This document shows positions 11,953-22,458 of a stretch of 64,000 nt of DNA, piece by piece. The stretch comes from Dipodascopsis uninucleata var. uninucleata (taxonomy: Eukaryota > Ascomycota > Lipomycetes > Lipomycetales > Lipomycetaceae): contig JAJLTO010000020.1 in assembly GCA_030568195.1 (NCBI GenBank), positions 62,001 through 126,000 on the forward strand, read 5' to 3'. Below the pieces are notes generated by a model that was not told the DNA's origin, made no database searches, and was given only the letters and a program-made list of their open reading frames with translations. Positions within the stretch are counted from its first letter, which is position 1, and each line of letters starts with the position of its first letter. A program made the position numbers and the translations under genes.

Positions 11953-13581
11953 CTTTCCTAATATTTATCGCACAATACTAAAAAGAACAAAGAACTATTT
12001 ATGTATATTAAGATTCAATCCTAGTAATAACCAATCCAAATTACCACTGATAATTAAAGAGGAAGAGAATCTTTGATGAAAATTTTTATGATGAGAGTAA
12101 ATAAAACGATAAGGAAGGAGGGAGACTCTTTTTAATAGCCATTTGAAATTTTTTTTCCTTGAAATTGAAGTGGGCCTTTTCCTCCAAAATAACTCTGCGC
12201 TACCAAGCGTAGAGTTCAAGACAAACTTTAATATCTCTATACAACATAACGCTAAGACGACATATATTGCCATCTGCAGAAAGTTCTGCCGCTTTTGTTT
12301 GCTCACTCCGAGTATTAGATAGATCAAGCTATGCTACATATATACTAGCCTTTTCTTTATTCTGTAACACACTGTCCAGCATCTGCTGATTATACAATAT
12401 TTCCTACTATTCCGCAGAAATATAATACCCTAATCAAATGCTCTACCATTTTCACGTGATTGGAGATTTTCTAATGAAGTCTCTATCGCAATCCCCGTAC
12501 CCCATGGTTATTATTTCACAATTATGTAGCATGATGTATATGGCTAAAATAACGGTGAGACTCCCGTTTGCGAGTGCTCTTATAAGATAAAGATGAAGTT
12601 AAATGGTATTATAAGCACCCACTGGACACTAGAATAAATGTTCTGTGGTGTTGATGGGTCAGCATATCATTCAGCTTGAAGTAGAGTGCGAATAGCCGAA
12701 CCGTCATATGGTCCTATGTTATCTTGCTGTTGTTAAGTGTTTCTCTGGTATTAGTTACATGTATCTATTTGCTTTCCCTCGGAAATCTACGGGAACACGA
12801 TTGTAGCTATACAAAACAATTAATTTTTTATATGATCCGTGAGTTGCGAATAAGAAGCGATTGACTATTGCATAGTGAGCATGAATATATTGGTTATACT
12901 TTTGTCTCTTTGTTATAATCTACGGCTCGGAAATTAATTATTCTTTTTATCACGATTGTGGCTACAGTTTCTATAGAGTTTTATTTTTTATCTTAATTGG
13001 AATTTCCTTCTATTTTACTGTGCTTTAGTTTCCTGGATAAGTGAACGCACTTTTACTGTTAAAATCTTTCGTCCTACGATTCTCTTGCTGTAAATTCGCG
13101 TCTGCTCGCCTACGTACACGGTCACGTGTAATTCGTGTGACATTCATGAAAGCCCTATTCGACAAAATTTCCTAATTTTCTCGTGATGGCTAAGAAAAGC
13201 TCTAACGACGTTTTCAGGACAGGCGCCTAACGTTCGTGAATATTCTCTTTCACAGTACAGTGATTTCAAATTTTAGCAAAATCACGGCATCCGTAACTTT
13301 CTGTGTAGCTCTTATATGTATGGTGAACTCCACAGCCACTCGGAATTTCAGAGTTTCTGACTTAACATTAGGCATACTTCTCACTCTATAGTATTCTATA
13401 ATCCATTGTTGGGTGAAGACGATAAATTTCTCTGATCGCGCTGTGCGTGTATCCTGGTCTACAAGAGCTATTTTCCAGTACTGAAATTTAGCACCATATT
13501 CTCTCTCGTACTCATTTTTTAGGTGTACGAAGGAGTACTACTATTATATCGATCTGACGCGAGGTTAACGATCTGATCTAG
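11953..13581. other. Intergenic spacer between GIS2 and mitochondrial-protein gene
   Basis: About 1.6 kb, divergent promoters of both neighbours. It contains TCACGTGA (12452..12459) and a GTCACGTGTA variant near 13121. A 110-codon minus-strand frame at 11995..12327 overlaps the GIS2 leader and looks non-coding. Confidence 0.5.
12452..12459. promoter_or_regulatory. TCACGTGA palindrome (E-box, Cbf1-type)
   Basis: Perfect 8-bp palindrome 500 bp upstream of the GIS2 start, in a divergent intergenic region. Confidence 0.35.
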
Positions 13582-14559
13582 ATGTCATCAATTGGTCGTG
13601 TCCTATGGCACCGCAGTGAACAGATCCTAACGAATTATGCGGTAGCAAGCAGGCCTCTTTTAGGACACATATCTAGTTTTTCGTCCTGTGCTGGGCCTAG
13701 GTTTCCGATGGATAATGAGAAATCGACATCAAAGGCTCACGTAGACAAAACTAATCTGGGAGAGACTCTGGACATGTTGATTCATCTTCTCCCGAATATA
13801 CAGCACGAACGACCCCCAGAATCTCTTCTCTCTCCTCAAGTTCAACTGCGGTTTTTCCCAAAAACCCATCCTGGTTTACCTACAATCAAAGGAAAGACAA
13901 AATATTTGCTTGCGTGGCGCTTTGCTCAATGGGTGATGCCGATATTTGTTCTTGGTCCAGTAGAGGGGCTTGCTGAGTTAGCGACTATGGACGTCGGAAG
14001 CTCGTCGAATGACCAACAAAGAAGAACTGCGAATGAAAATAGTCGGACCTCCACTAAGTATGAAGATAGTGAAAGCGGCAGAATACATTTTAAAGTGATC
14101 AGTATGCGTGTTATTAATGAAGACCTTGCGATGGATTTCGAACTGAGTCCTTCCCAGGGTTACGATGATACACCTATCACTAAACTAATCGTCAGATGGG
14201 AAACCGTGTTTTCGCAACCGCGAAGGTCTAGTGACTATATTGATGTTAACAAGAGTGTAGGTCAGTCTAAATTTTCTGGAGGCTTGAGTGGACTAAATAG
14301 CGGGTCCATCCACGACAACCTAAAGACAGACCAAAGTACCGTTACAGGCATATTTACATTTGAGTTTGATCGTGCCGGTAAGATTCTCGTTCACAGCATT
14401 GATGATATCCAAGAAGTTCACTCAGGTGAACCTCATCGAGTAATGCATGGTGTAGGAGTGGCTGCTGCTGGTTGCAATGGTACTGGTGATTTTGATAAGC
14501 TTATGAATCAGGTTCTGACTAGTAGCGGTAAAGTACGAGACGAAAAATATAAGAGATGA
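13582..14559 (+). CDS. Predicted mitochondrial protein, 325 aa, family not named
   Basis: Single exon from the ATG at 13582. The N-terminus (MSSIGRVLWHRSEQILTNYA onward) is basic, hydroxylated and free of acidic residues for about 40 residues, as expected of a mitochondrial presequence. The middle has QLRFFPKTHPGLPTIKGKTK and a hydrophobic stretch (WVMPIFVLGPVEGL). The C-terminal part has alternating strands ending in GIFTFEFDRAGKILVHSIDD, which resembles NTF2-like/DUF2358-type domains of fungal mitochondrial proteins. I do not recognise a named yeast orthologue and assign no activity. It lies upstream of MCT1 in the same direction (327 bp apart). Confidence 0.7.
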   Translation: MSSIGRVLWHRSEQILTNYAVASRPLLGHISSFSSCAGPRFPMDNEKSTSKAHVDKTNLGETLDMLIHLLPNIQHERPPESLLSPQVQLRFFPKTHPGLPTIKGKTKYLLAWRFAQWVMPIFVLGPVEGLAELATMDVGSSSNDQQRRTANENSRTSTKYEDSESGRIHFKVISMRVINEDLAMDFELSPSQGYDDTPITKLIVRWETVFSQPRRSSDYIDVNKSVGQSKFSGGLSGLNSGSIHDNLKTDQSTVTGIFTFEFDRAGKILVHSIDDIQEVHSGEPHRVMHGVGVAAAGCNGTGDFDKLMNQVLTSSGKVRDEKYKR

Positions 14560-14885
14560 GTAGAGCTGCCCATTTCTGTAAATATTGATATCGCAGTTCT
14601 ATGCAGTTTCTTTCACAGAGACAGAATCCAGAATAAAGAATAATACGTACATATGATAGTTTTTAATACATCTCTTTGGAATTTTTATTGTTATTATCGT
14701 AAGGTTTTGACATCAATGACATCTGATAATATTAACTGTCGGCCCGAAGGTTTTATTTATGTCGAGTGCGGCTCGTTATACGAAATATTCCGACGAAAAA
14801 AATATGCAATGAACGTCACAAATGCTCATTGCAACTCGATATCTCACAAAAAAGTCATTTACAGGGCTTCTATCGGGGATCGAAA

Positions 14886-16028
14886 ATGAGAATGCTAAAA
14901 TTTAATCTGTCTCCTAAAATATGGATCAAGCAGTTTTCTAGCAGCCCTTGTCGTAGAAGAACAGCGATGTTCTTTGCTGGTCAGGGAAGTGAGAGCGCAG
15001 GCATGATGTCAACCGTATCACAGGCTTTTAGCAGCATAACCACCAACGAGCTTAATCATTTATATACAGGTATAGATGATATGGAGACGCAGGAGACATT
15101 GTATCATCTACTTATGGTATCCGATCCCTCTGAAGATGATCGCAAGTTAATACATCGTACGTCATTAGCTCAACCTGCTCTGCTCTTCTCTGCTATTGTT
15201 ACCCAAAGAATTCTAGATGAATACTATGGTGCACCACTGAAAGCAGAAGTAGTTCTGGGGCATTCACTGGGTCAAATAACAGCTTGCGTGGCGTCCGGTG
15301 TCATAAGTTTATCTTCAGGCGTGAGAATAGTAACAGAGCGTGGTCGAGCAATGGAAGATGCCATTAAATTCAGTGGTCATATGGATCCTCCAGACATGGG
15401 TATGTTTGCTATTCCCGTTCGACCCAAAGGCGTTAATCTCAGCGACTTTGTAGCTGATTTAGATAGAAGGATTTCGAATATATTTGAACAGCGGAACTTG
15501 AAAGAATCTGAAGTCATAGAGATCGCCAATATTAATAGTCCGAATCAAGTTGTTCTGTCAGGTCATATAGGTGCAATCGAGCGATTCATCCAGAGCGAAA
15601 AAATTCGACAAGCAAAGCGGCTACCAGTATTGATTCCGTTTCATTCATCACTAATGAAATCTACAAAAGAAAGGATGGAGCGTGTTGTTTACGATCCTAG
15701 AATTGAATATCACTGGCCTCCACCCTCTGGATCAGAACTTATTCGAAATGATGATGCGCTACCTTTCGGGTCTCTTGCGGAACTACAAAGAGGCATTATT
15801 GAAGGCTCCTGGCTGCCAGTTAACTGGGCAGGCAGTATCAGATATATTATGGAGAACACTCCTGTCTGTCGTTGGCTAGGGGTAGGTCCAGGAAGCTCTG
15901 CGACAGCTTCACTGGTTAATGCTACAATTGGTCCGTCTGACAATGTTACTGTAGAGTATGTGGACCCAGTGCACCCTAGCGAACTTTGGGAAGACTTAAT
16001 GAACAGCGCGGAGAGAATTGGGTCGTAA
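14886..16028 (+). CDS. MCT1: Mitochondrial malonyl-CoA:ACP transacylase
   Basis: Single exon, 380 aa. It transfers malonate from CoA to mitochondrial ACP, the loading step of type II fatty-acid synthesis that supplies octanoate for lipoic acid. The catalytic serine lies in GHSLGQ (Ser127), preceded by the family start motif FFAGQGSE. The first 25 residues (MRMLKFNLSPKIWIKQF..) are a basic presequence. The frame is open upstream to 14766 but without an ATG, so 14886 is chosen. ETR1, the reductase of the same pathway, is at 45193..46448. It is convergent with PMP47 (158 bp). Confidence 0.93.
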   Translation: MRMLKFNLSPKIWIKQFSSSPCRRRTAMFFAGQGSESAGMMSTVSQAFSSITTNELNHLYTGIDDMETQETLYHLLMVSDPSEDDRKLIHRTSLAQPALLFSAIVTQRILDEYYGAPLKAEVVLGHSLGQITACVASGVISLSSGVRIVTERGRAMEDAIKFSGHMDPPDMGMFAIPVRPKGVNLSDFVADLDRRISNIFEQRNLKESEVIEIANINSPNQVVLSGHIGAIERFIQSEKIRQAKRLPVLIPFHSSLMKSTKERMERVVYDPRIEYHWPPPSGSELIRNDDALPFGSLAELQRGIIEGSWLPVNWAGSIRYIMENTPVCRWLGVGPGSSATASLVNATIGPSDNVTVEYVDPVHPSELWEDLMNSAERIGS

Positions 16029-16186
16029 ATTGTACAATTAGAAATAAACAGTAATAACAGCTTACATAGGAGTAATGAGCTGATATGATATACTACTCAA
16101 TAATAAATATTTAATAATCATTTGATTGTTTCGAGATTTCTTACATGACGTACAGTCAAATCTGTCCAAGCGCAAAAATCAACCTT

Positions 16187-17287
16187 TTACTTCTTGATAT
16201 GTTGAGCACCTCGGACAACTTTTTGAGCAGCTGTGACAAGTTGTTCCTTAAAGTAGAATAGGAAGGCAGACGTCAAAACACTCTGTACGAGCTTTGAATC
16301 AATGCCATTGTATAAACTGGCAATGCTCTCTTGCTTTGCGATCTGCTTGATAGCAGAGATTGTACCGGTGTAGACGGGCTCATCGGAAGATAGATCACTA
16401 TGCTCGCTGCTCTTTTCGCCGGCTGCCTTGGTTTTACTTGAGCGTTGCACCTGCATACGTGACTTGACAGTAATATATGGGTAAGTAGTGATTGTAGCAA
16501 CTAACTTACCAAGAGCACCTAAAATGAAATAGTCGAATGGCTTCAATTTTCGGCGTTTTTCAATCAGAGCCTTCAATCGCTCAAATATAGTATATTGTAA
16601 TATTGGATTGATAACCAGAACGAGAGCAGGAAATATGCCAGCCAGAAAAGCTTTGAAACCGTCCTTCTCGATGATGTCTTTGATAGTCTGGACAGTAGAC
16701 TTGGGGGTCTTTGCACCACCGGAGCGCACAGTCATGCGAGTGTTTACAACCCAGATCGGATTCGTAACCACCACAGTGGCGGATCCAGCAATAGCACCAG
16801 CAATCATGCTCTCGAGGGTAGACATAGTAGTTACCCCACTGCTGACAACAGCCTCCAAAGCAGATGATGCTGGACGCATACGTTTACGTTTCTCAAACAT
16901 TGCTCTTGTGCCCTCGTAGAAGTAATAATATACAAAGTTTGTGATCGTAATGCCAAATAAAGCCGAATCTAATCCTGAATAGAGACCAGAAATACCCTCT
17001 CTCTGAATAATCTTGCCAGCTGCACTCAGCAGCGATGGCTGACCACAGCTCGTGAGTCGACCAAGTGCACGGCTGAGTCTCGATTTGGAAGCATTGTCGA
17101 GAGCTTCTGAGGGTCTTCTCTCAGATTTTGCGGTAGGCAAACCCCCAGGTTCTGAAGAAAGAGATTTTCGTCTTTCAATCTGGGCCCTCGTTGACAAGGT
17201 AATCAAAGGGTACGTTACAACCATCGACAAGGCGCCCCCACCGGCTCCAGCGATAGCCTGAGAGAGATTGTCTGACTGTGAAGTCAT
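16187..17287 (-). CDS. PMP47: Peroxisomal ATP/adenine-nucleotide carrier, PMP47 type (SLC25A17-like)
   Basis: Single exon, 366 aa. It is a six-helix mitochondrial-carrier-family protein. The three repeats start with YPLITLSTRAQ, NPIWVVNTRM and YPYITVKSRMQ. The TLSTRAQ variant of the first signature and NPIWVVNTR in the second are typical of the PMP47/Ant1 peroxisomal branch. A Ser-rich, charged insertion separates helices 1 and 2 (about residues 35-85), and another lies near residue 300. The predicted job is import of ATP into peroxisomes for fatty-acid activation. It is transcribed divergently from the PEX39-like gene, with 368 bp between start codons. Confidence 0.92.
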   Translation of the reverse strand: MTSQSDNLSQAIAGAGGGALSMVVTYPLITLSTRAQIERRKSLSSEPGGLPTAKSERRPSEALDNASKSRLSRALGRLTSCGQPSLLSAAGKIIQREGISGLYSGLDSALFGITITNFVYYYFYEGTRAMFEKRKRMRPASSALEAVVSSGVTTMSTLESMIAGAIAGSATVVVTNPIWVVNTRMTVRSGGAKTPKSTVQTIKDIIEKDGFKAFLAGIFPALVLVINPILQYTIFERLKALIEKRRKLKPFDYFILGALGKLVATITTYPYITVKSRMQVQRSSKTKAAGEKSSEHSDLSSDEPVYTGTISAIKQIAKQESIASLYNGIDSKLVQSVLTSAFLFYFKEQLVTAAQKVVRGAQHIKK

Positions 17288-17655
17288 TATTGAAGATTCT
17301 TACGACAGTAACTTGGCGCGAAAAAAAAAATTGAACAGTAGATCCGTCGCTATCAAACAAACACTACTCTTTTCAGTTAAAATATATTGCTATGGAAAAA
17401 GTATTAATGAAATGTACGCTTGAATATTTGTGTAGAAAGCGCTTCCGAGGCTGATCCCTGGTGATCAATTCTTCTCTGGCAGAGCTTGGGATATCCAATT
17501 AATGTGGAGTAAGCCGAGCTTGTCCATGTGAAATGGATATTAGGGTAATATTCACAAGGCTAGGGTAGGTTTGAACGAGTAAAGATGAACAGGGATCTGT
17601 TGTGCAGAATAGAGAACAAGAGTAGCAAAGCAAGAACGCAGGCTGCAGAAGCAAG
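17288..17655. promoter_or_regulatory. Shared promoter of PMP47 and PEX39-like gene, with CCGAGG site
   Basis: This 368-bp bidirectional intergenic region separates two peroxisomal genes. It contains one CCGAGG hexamer at 17445..17450, the core bound by FarA/FarB/Ctf1-type regulators of fatty-acid catabolism and peroxisome genes in filamentous fungi and Candida. One hexamer can occur by chance, so the link to fatty-acid induction is a hypothesis. Confidence 0.45.
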
Positions 17656-18400
17656 ATGGAGCTGGAATTTCCTAGTGAGCTAGAATGGCGCTCATTTGAG
17701 GAATATGATTGGGATGGCGATGATGACTTTATGGTGAGAACAAGCTTAACTTGGATCGATACATTGATAAGTGATTGGCTGCAATTGCAGACGACTAACC
17801 GAGCGAATAATACACTGACTGCTACTTACAGCAAGGCATGCAGTCAGTTAGGAGCATCATGCGGGCCTCTGCCTCCAATAGTGAGCCGACAGAGGAAGAA
17901 CTTGAGTGCAAGGCACGCCTTTTTTTTTACTCGAGGTAAGGCAGCCAGAGGCGATGGATGATATAACTGCTGTTTAGACGCGACGCAACAAATTTTCTCG
18001 TAGAGCACAACTGACTTGCTATGTATATATGTGTAGGAAGATCAACAAGAAGGCAACATATGATGGATACATAAAGTGGAAGCAAAATCTAACTGATAAC
18101 AAGCAGTACACAGAGGCTAATATGGTAGATGGGCAGGGCTCGGAAGCTCAGCGCTATACAGACAATCAGAATAGCGCCAGCGGATCGATAGAAGGAGATG
18201 ATGCTAGTAGTGGTCAAGCGCAGACTAGCGGCGACGGCTCGGCCCCATATCCAAGCTCGTTTGCACATATAGTTGAACTGATCACACAGGGTAAAGAGGT
18301 GCCTGGTATACGCTCAGTACCGAATATTCTACTTGGAGAAGCAGCTGCCAGCAGAAGCGGGCAGCAACAACGGAGAAAACCATGGGAGGGTCAAGCGTAA
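17656..18400 (+). CDS. PEX39: Pex39-like KPWE-motif protein (PTS2 import co-factor)
   Basis: Three exons, 17656..17733, 17832..17935 and 18037..18400 (181 aa). The splice joins give DFMQGMQSVRSIM and then ECKARLFFYSRKINKKATYD, an N-terminal helical domain. The C-terminal part has SFAHIVELITQGKEVPGI and ends with KPWE (residues 175-178). This pairing, a helical domain plus the IVELI-GK-PGI-P block plus KPWE, is what I recall for fungal KPWE-domain/Pex39 proteins (yeast YJR012C, human C6orf226). Pex39 was recently reported to help Pex7 deliver PTS2 cargo, with KPWE shared with Pex13. The region between (residues about 85-130) is acidic and low-complexity. Intron 1 has a GACTAAC branch. The neighbour, head-to-head, is PMP47. 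Confidence 0.8.
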
Positions 18401-18940
18401 TATTTTAGTGTGGGAAGGCGAGACTGGTCCTAAAGCAGATATGATGCAAGCTCCTGCGCCGCAGACAGTTGCTAAAATGGCTTACATAAACTACGCAGAG
18501 AGTACAAGCAATCCACCGCACCTTGATAGGAATAGGGAGCTTCATCACTTTGGATACAATATTTTCTGACAGGTTCTGTCCGTGCTGATCATCGCGGAGC
18601 AGAACTGTGTCAGGGTCTCGTGCGGAGTGTAGACTAATCTCGTACTGGGTGACAGCCGCAAAGAAAAGGGTAAAGAAGGTCAAAATGAACGGTTGTGGAG
18701 ATTATATGAAAGATGTACATGACAAGACTGCCAGAAATTTTAAGATATTCAGGGGCTACACGCTGGAACGTTATTGATTGTTGCGTAATTAATACATGGG
18801 CATTAGATGATGTTGGAATCTTGTCCAAGTGACTGGCATTGATAAATCCTTTTTCAGCTATTATTACCCTTTCAGTGCTTGAAATAAGAATCTTTCCCTA
18901 TTGAGTTCACGATCACCACCACGATCATCGCCACTTATCG

Positions 18941-18994
18941 GCATCGCCGCCCTGACTTGGCGGAGATGCAAAACTCGAGAGAACTTGGTTTTGC
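18941..18994. other. Two overlapping hairpins, possible structured RNA
   Basis: Hairpin 1: arm GCATCGCCGCC (18941-18951), loop of 7, arm GGCGGAGATGC (18959-18969), giving ten pairs and one G-A mismatch. Hairpin 2: GCAAAAC (18968-18974) pairs with GTTTTGC (18988-18994) over a 13-nt loop. They share two bases at 18968-18969, so complete formation of both is mutually exclusive. Function unknown. Confidence 0.4.
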
Positions 18995-20493
18995 CAGCCC
19001 TATTTTAAAGTAAATATGAACTCCGCTGTGCAGCAGCATAAATCAACGGTATTCTATGCAGGGTAAGAGTAAGATCGCCGGCCAAGACCACAGTATCTAC
19101 TTTTATCTTACGTCTTCATGACGATATTGCCAAGTAGCTGCCAACTGCATTGTATATTTGGCAGATAAGGCATATATGTGGCGTGACAATGAGAGCTCTT
19201 GCTCTGCGTTTTTCATCTTGTACTCCTACGATTGGCTATCTTTGAGAAGTCAGTGTCAAGCCAGAAACGGCCTTGGCTGAATATATCGTTCCGCTTCTTT
19301 TGCTGTTATCCATACCTTCAGCCATCACTGTTATCATTTCAGTAAATAGGCTCGATTGCTGTTGAATTCGCTAAGAGACTCAATTGTAATAGAAATATGA
19401 AAAAAAATTTCATAGTTTAAAAAGATAACGAGGTCCTGGAAGCTAAACTTTCTTGTAGACTATACTTCTGTTGTAGGTTATAATAGGGAAAGCAGGGCAT
19501 CATAGCCAGTAAGTTCTTGCGTCTACCAGGCCCTCTTCTTCCTAGTATATACTCTCCTTAAATTAGTATTTTATATGTGGCACTTCTTATTTTTGATACG
19601 CCAGGTATTACGTAGATTGCTGCAAGCCAATCTCCTGTTTTCTTGAACTAATTAATTTTCAGATAATCATCAAACTCTTCGTATTATATGCAGCTTAATG
19701 CTACTCTGTCTTGCATAAAACAGCTAAGTATACGCCAGGTAAACTAGCAAAGCCTTCCCTTGCCTGCTTCATCAGTCTAGCCCGTCGTCCCTGCGTCTTC
19801 TCCGCATAAGCTACTTCTTTCTTCTCCCTAAACCTCCCATATTACTCACAGGAACCCTAATATATTATTTAAAGCGGATGACTATTCCAAAATAGGTAAG
19901 TGTTCCAGTGATGCGTCGTCATCTCTTTTAACAAAGTTTAGAGTGCTATCTTCGGAAGTATCTGTATGTAGACGACGAATGTCTATCGGCCAGCTATTTT
20001 GTTGGTGAATAGAGAGGGCCTGAATGCTATTAAAATAAAAAAAAAGCCGGGAAACAAGTTAAACGTAAATTTGGACCGACTAATCTATGGTTAACTCTTT
20101 TATCTAAATCGCTATCAATCAATCTATTATAAAGATTGTAAGAACCCAGCTAAACGACCTGCGACAGGGCAAAAAGGCTTGCAATACATTATATAGATGC
20201 ACTCTGTTCGTGTTTTTGTTAGGCAGTCACCGACAAAATCTTTACGTCCACACCACTGGTTGATAAAAATTTCAACGTATTTTTCATGGTGTATTATGAA
20301 CCCGTCTCGCAGTAAGATACAGCGTGAAGAGTTGCTCTAAGCACTAATCGTCTCACAAGGTTCCTGATTAGCTTATCGCGTCGTAATCAATCAGTACTAC
20401 CCTAAGCACTTTATTCTGTACGATTTGTTGCGTACTGGTTCAGCATACTATACTAATTATATCCGCTGAACGCTCTTCTATTTTTTTTTTTCA

Positions 20494-20602
20494 TTTATAT
20501 ATATACATATACATATTCCAACGTGCACGAGCACGTATAAATAAATATATATGTGTATATATACATACTTATATATATCTTCCTATATATATTTCTATAT
20601 TT
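20494..20602. repeat. AT/TA-rich low-complexity tract
   Basis: Runs of TATATA, ATACAT and ATAAATAA, broken by one GC-richer patch (ACGTGCACGAGCACGT). Confidence 0.7.
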
Positions 20603-21183
20603 ACCGGCAAGAGCTATAGGGAGACCTGGGCGTCCGAGTGTGTTTCTCATCTGTCGTGTGCAGTACCCGACTAGTCTTCATATATACGTTACTGTCAGAG
20701 TCTAGTATTTTCCTCCGGCGATCGGTAGTCCTGCGCGCAAAGTGATTGACATCTACCTAAATCTGGTTTCTGCAGTGGTGATTGTGACTGTTATTGGAGC
20801 TTTCGCATTGAATATACGTCGTTTCCATAGCACTCGAGCTCTCAACATAAGGGGTTTCGAGCCATCTAAAGGCACAATAATCTGCTGTAGCTCGATAGTT
20901 TGTGCGCCGTTTGAGTCAGAAGTAGCCTGAAGTGCATTCTAATTAGGGAAAGTCAGGATACGTCTTACGGAAACCTATACTTGAAGATCTTGCATTATCT
21001 AATCGAATCCTTTGTCAATAATCGTCATTCCTGTACATATCGCTAGCACTATTATCATATAGCTGTCAAATCACCGCCTTGTATTCGTCGAGGTTGGTTT
21101 AATGAGACATCAAGACACTATAGTAATTTTAAAAATCTGTGGTTGACTGTTACACTCGATACACAGCTTATACAGCAGCATAT

Positions 21184-22458
21184 ATGCTTACTTACAGTAG
21201 ATTTGCTTCGGCTAAAGAGGTTTTCACCAGAAGGCGCCAAAAGCCAAAGATGTTACGAAAATCAACAGTCATCTTCTGCTCAGCGCTTATAATGGTGTTT
21301 GTTGGTCTTAGTACACTCTTTTCGGCGGTTTTGGCCTTCCTGCCTGATTCCTCGACTTCTGGCATCTCCGGAATGTCTGTCATGCATGAAAAGTTTTACA
21401 TAGGGCCACCAAGACAGCCATCAAAGGCTCCTCCAAAATACTTCTTTGAAGCACATATCAAAAAGAAAAAGAAAGTACACGAATTGCACTACGACCGCAG
21501 GTTCTTCAAGAAGGAATTGTCTGAAAGTGAGCGTCTAAATGCAATTCGTGAAATGCTCGGTGCATGGTTTTCCTTTATCCAAGAGAATGAAGTCGAATCG
21601 TGGATTGCTCATGGCACGTTGCTGGGATGGTGGTGGAATGGTGAGCCAATGCCTTGGGATGTAGATGTGGATGTTCAAATGTTTGTCAAGACAATGGAAT
21701 ATGTTTCAAATCAATACAACGCCACGACATATTTGTACACTTCAGAAGATGGTTCGCAGCATAGTTATTTCTTAGATATCAATCCATTTTTCGTATATCG
21801 TCAGAGATCTAATGGCCAGAACGTCATTGACGGTAGATTTGTGGATATGGACAGTGGTCTCTACATAGATATAACTGCTTTAGCAGAAGCCGACCCTATT
21901 CGATATCCTAACGTTGTTTCTTGCAAAAACAACCATAAATATGCTATCGAAGATATTGTTCCTCTTCGAGAGACATTATATATTGGAAAAAGGGTATATA
22001 TTCCTTATGAGTTTGAAAGAATACTAATTAAAGAGTATTCTCGCAATGCACTCTCAAATCCCAGATATGAGGGTCATGTTTTTAGTAAGGCACAACAAAA
22101 ATGGATTAAAGAATCAAGTTTCCGTAGCAGTCCTGCTGCTCGTGCGCAAGGTCTTTCAAGAGGACCTACTAAAAGTCCATATAACCGCTTGCGGTCTAGT
22201 ATGGCAGGAAGAAAGGAAAATGATCAATATCGACAATCAGATGGTGATGAGAACGACAGCGATAAGGCATATTCGGAGGAAAAACAAAATGGTCATGGTC
22301 GCGTCGTGCCCACAGATCCCGAGTTACTCAAAGACTTACGAGATAACACTCCAGAAATTGTTGTAGTCGAGCCTGACGATGACAAAGACAAGCCACAAGT
22401 TTTGGTGAAATCTAAGTCTGGACTGCGACCTGGTCGAGGGGGAAGAGTATCAAAGTGA
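21184..22458 (+). CDS. LicD-family (Mnn4-like) type II membrane protein
   Basis: Single exon. The first in-frame ATG is at 21184 (424 aa); the second, 21250 (402 aa), immediately precedes a signal-anchor (MLRKSTVIFCSALIMVFVGL) and is also plausible, since TTACAG just before it could be an acceptor of a leader intron. The lumenal part carries WIAHGTLLGWWWNGEPMPWD followed by VDVDVQM, the nucleotidyl/phospho-transferase core shared by LicD, fukutin and Mnn4. In yeasts this family adds mannosyl-phosphate to cell-wall glycans in the Golgi. The last 100 residues are highly charged and look disordered. Family is secure; substrate is inferred. Confidence 0.85.
   Translation: MLTYSRFASAKEVFTRRRQKPKMLRKSTVIFCSALIMVFVGLSTLFSAVLAFLPDSSTSGISGMSVMHEKFYIGPPRQPSKAPPKYFFEAHIKKKKKVHELHYDRRFFKKELSESERLNAIREMLGAWFSFIQENEVESWIAHGTLLGWWWNGEPMPWDVDVDVQMFVKTMEYVSNQYNATTYLYTSEDGSQHSYFLDINPFFVYRQRSNGQNVIDGRFVDMDSGLYIDITALAEADPIRYPNVVSCKNNHKYAIEDIVPLRETLYIGKRVYIPYEFERILIKEYSRNALSNPRYEGHVFSKAQQKWIKESSFRSSPAARAQGLSRGPTKSPYNRLRSSMAGRKENDQYRQSDGDENDSDKAYSEEKQNGHGRVVPTDPELLKDLRDNTPEIVVVEPDDDKDKPQVLVKSKSGLRPGRGGRVSK

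Larger units (their letters stand above)
18401..21183. other. 2.8-kb spacer between PEX39-like gene and LicD gene
   Basis: No gene is supported. It contains a tandem hairpin (18941..18994), short inverted repeats near 19130-19165 (CTGCCAA/TTGGCAG), and an AT/TA tract (20494..20602) in the presumed promoter of the LicD gene. Composition between about 18.8 and 19.4 kb is less AT-rich than the other spacers, so a non-coding RNA is possible. Confidence 0.45.

Noticed and set aside
11995-12327. 110-codon minus-strand frame upstream of GIS2
   Set aside because: Hydrophobic/basic low-complexity product, no family resemblance, and it overlaps the GIS2 leader.
20742-20930. 62-codon frame upstream of the LicD gene
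   Set aside because: Starts without an ATG, shows no family resemblance, and probably lies in the promoter or leader.
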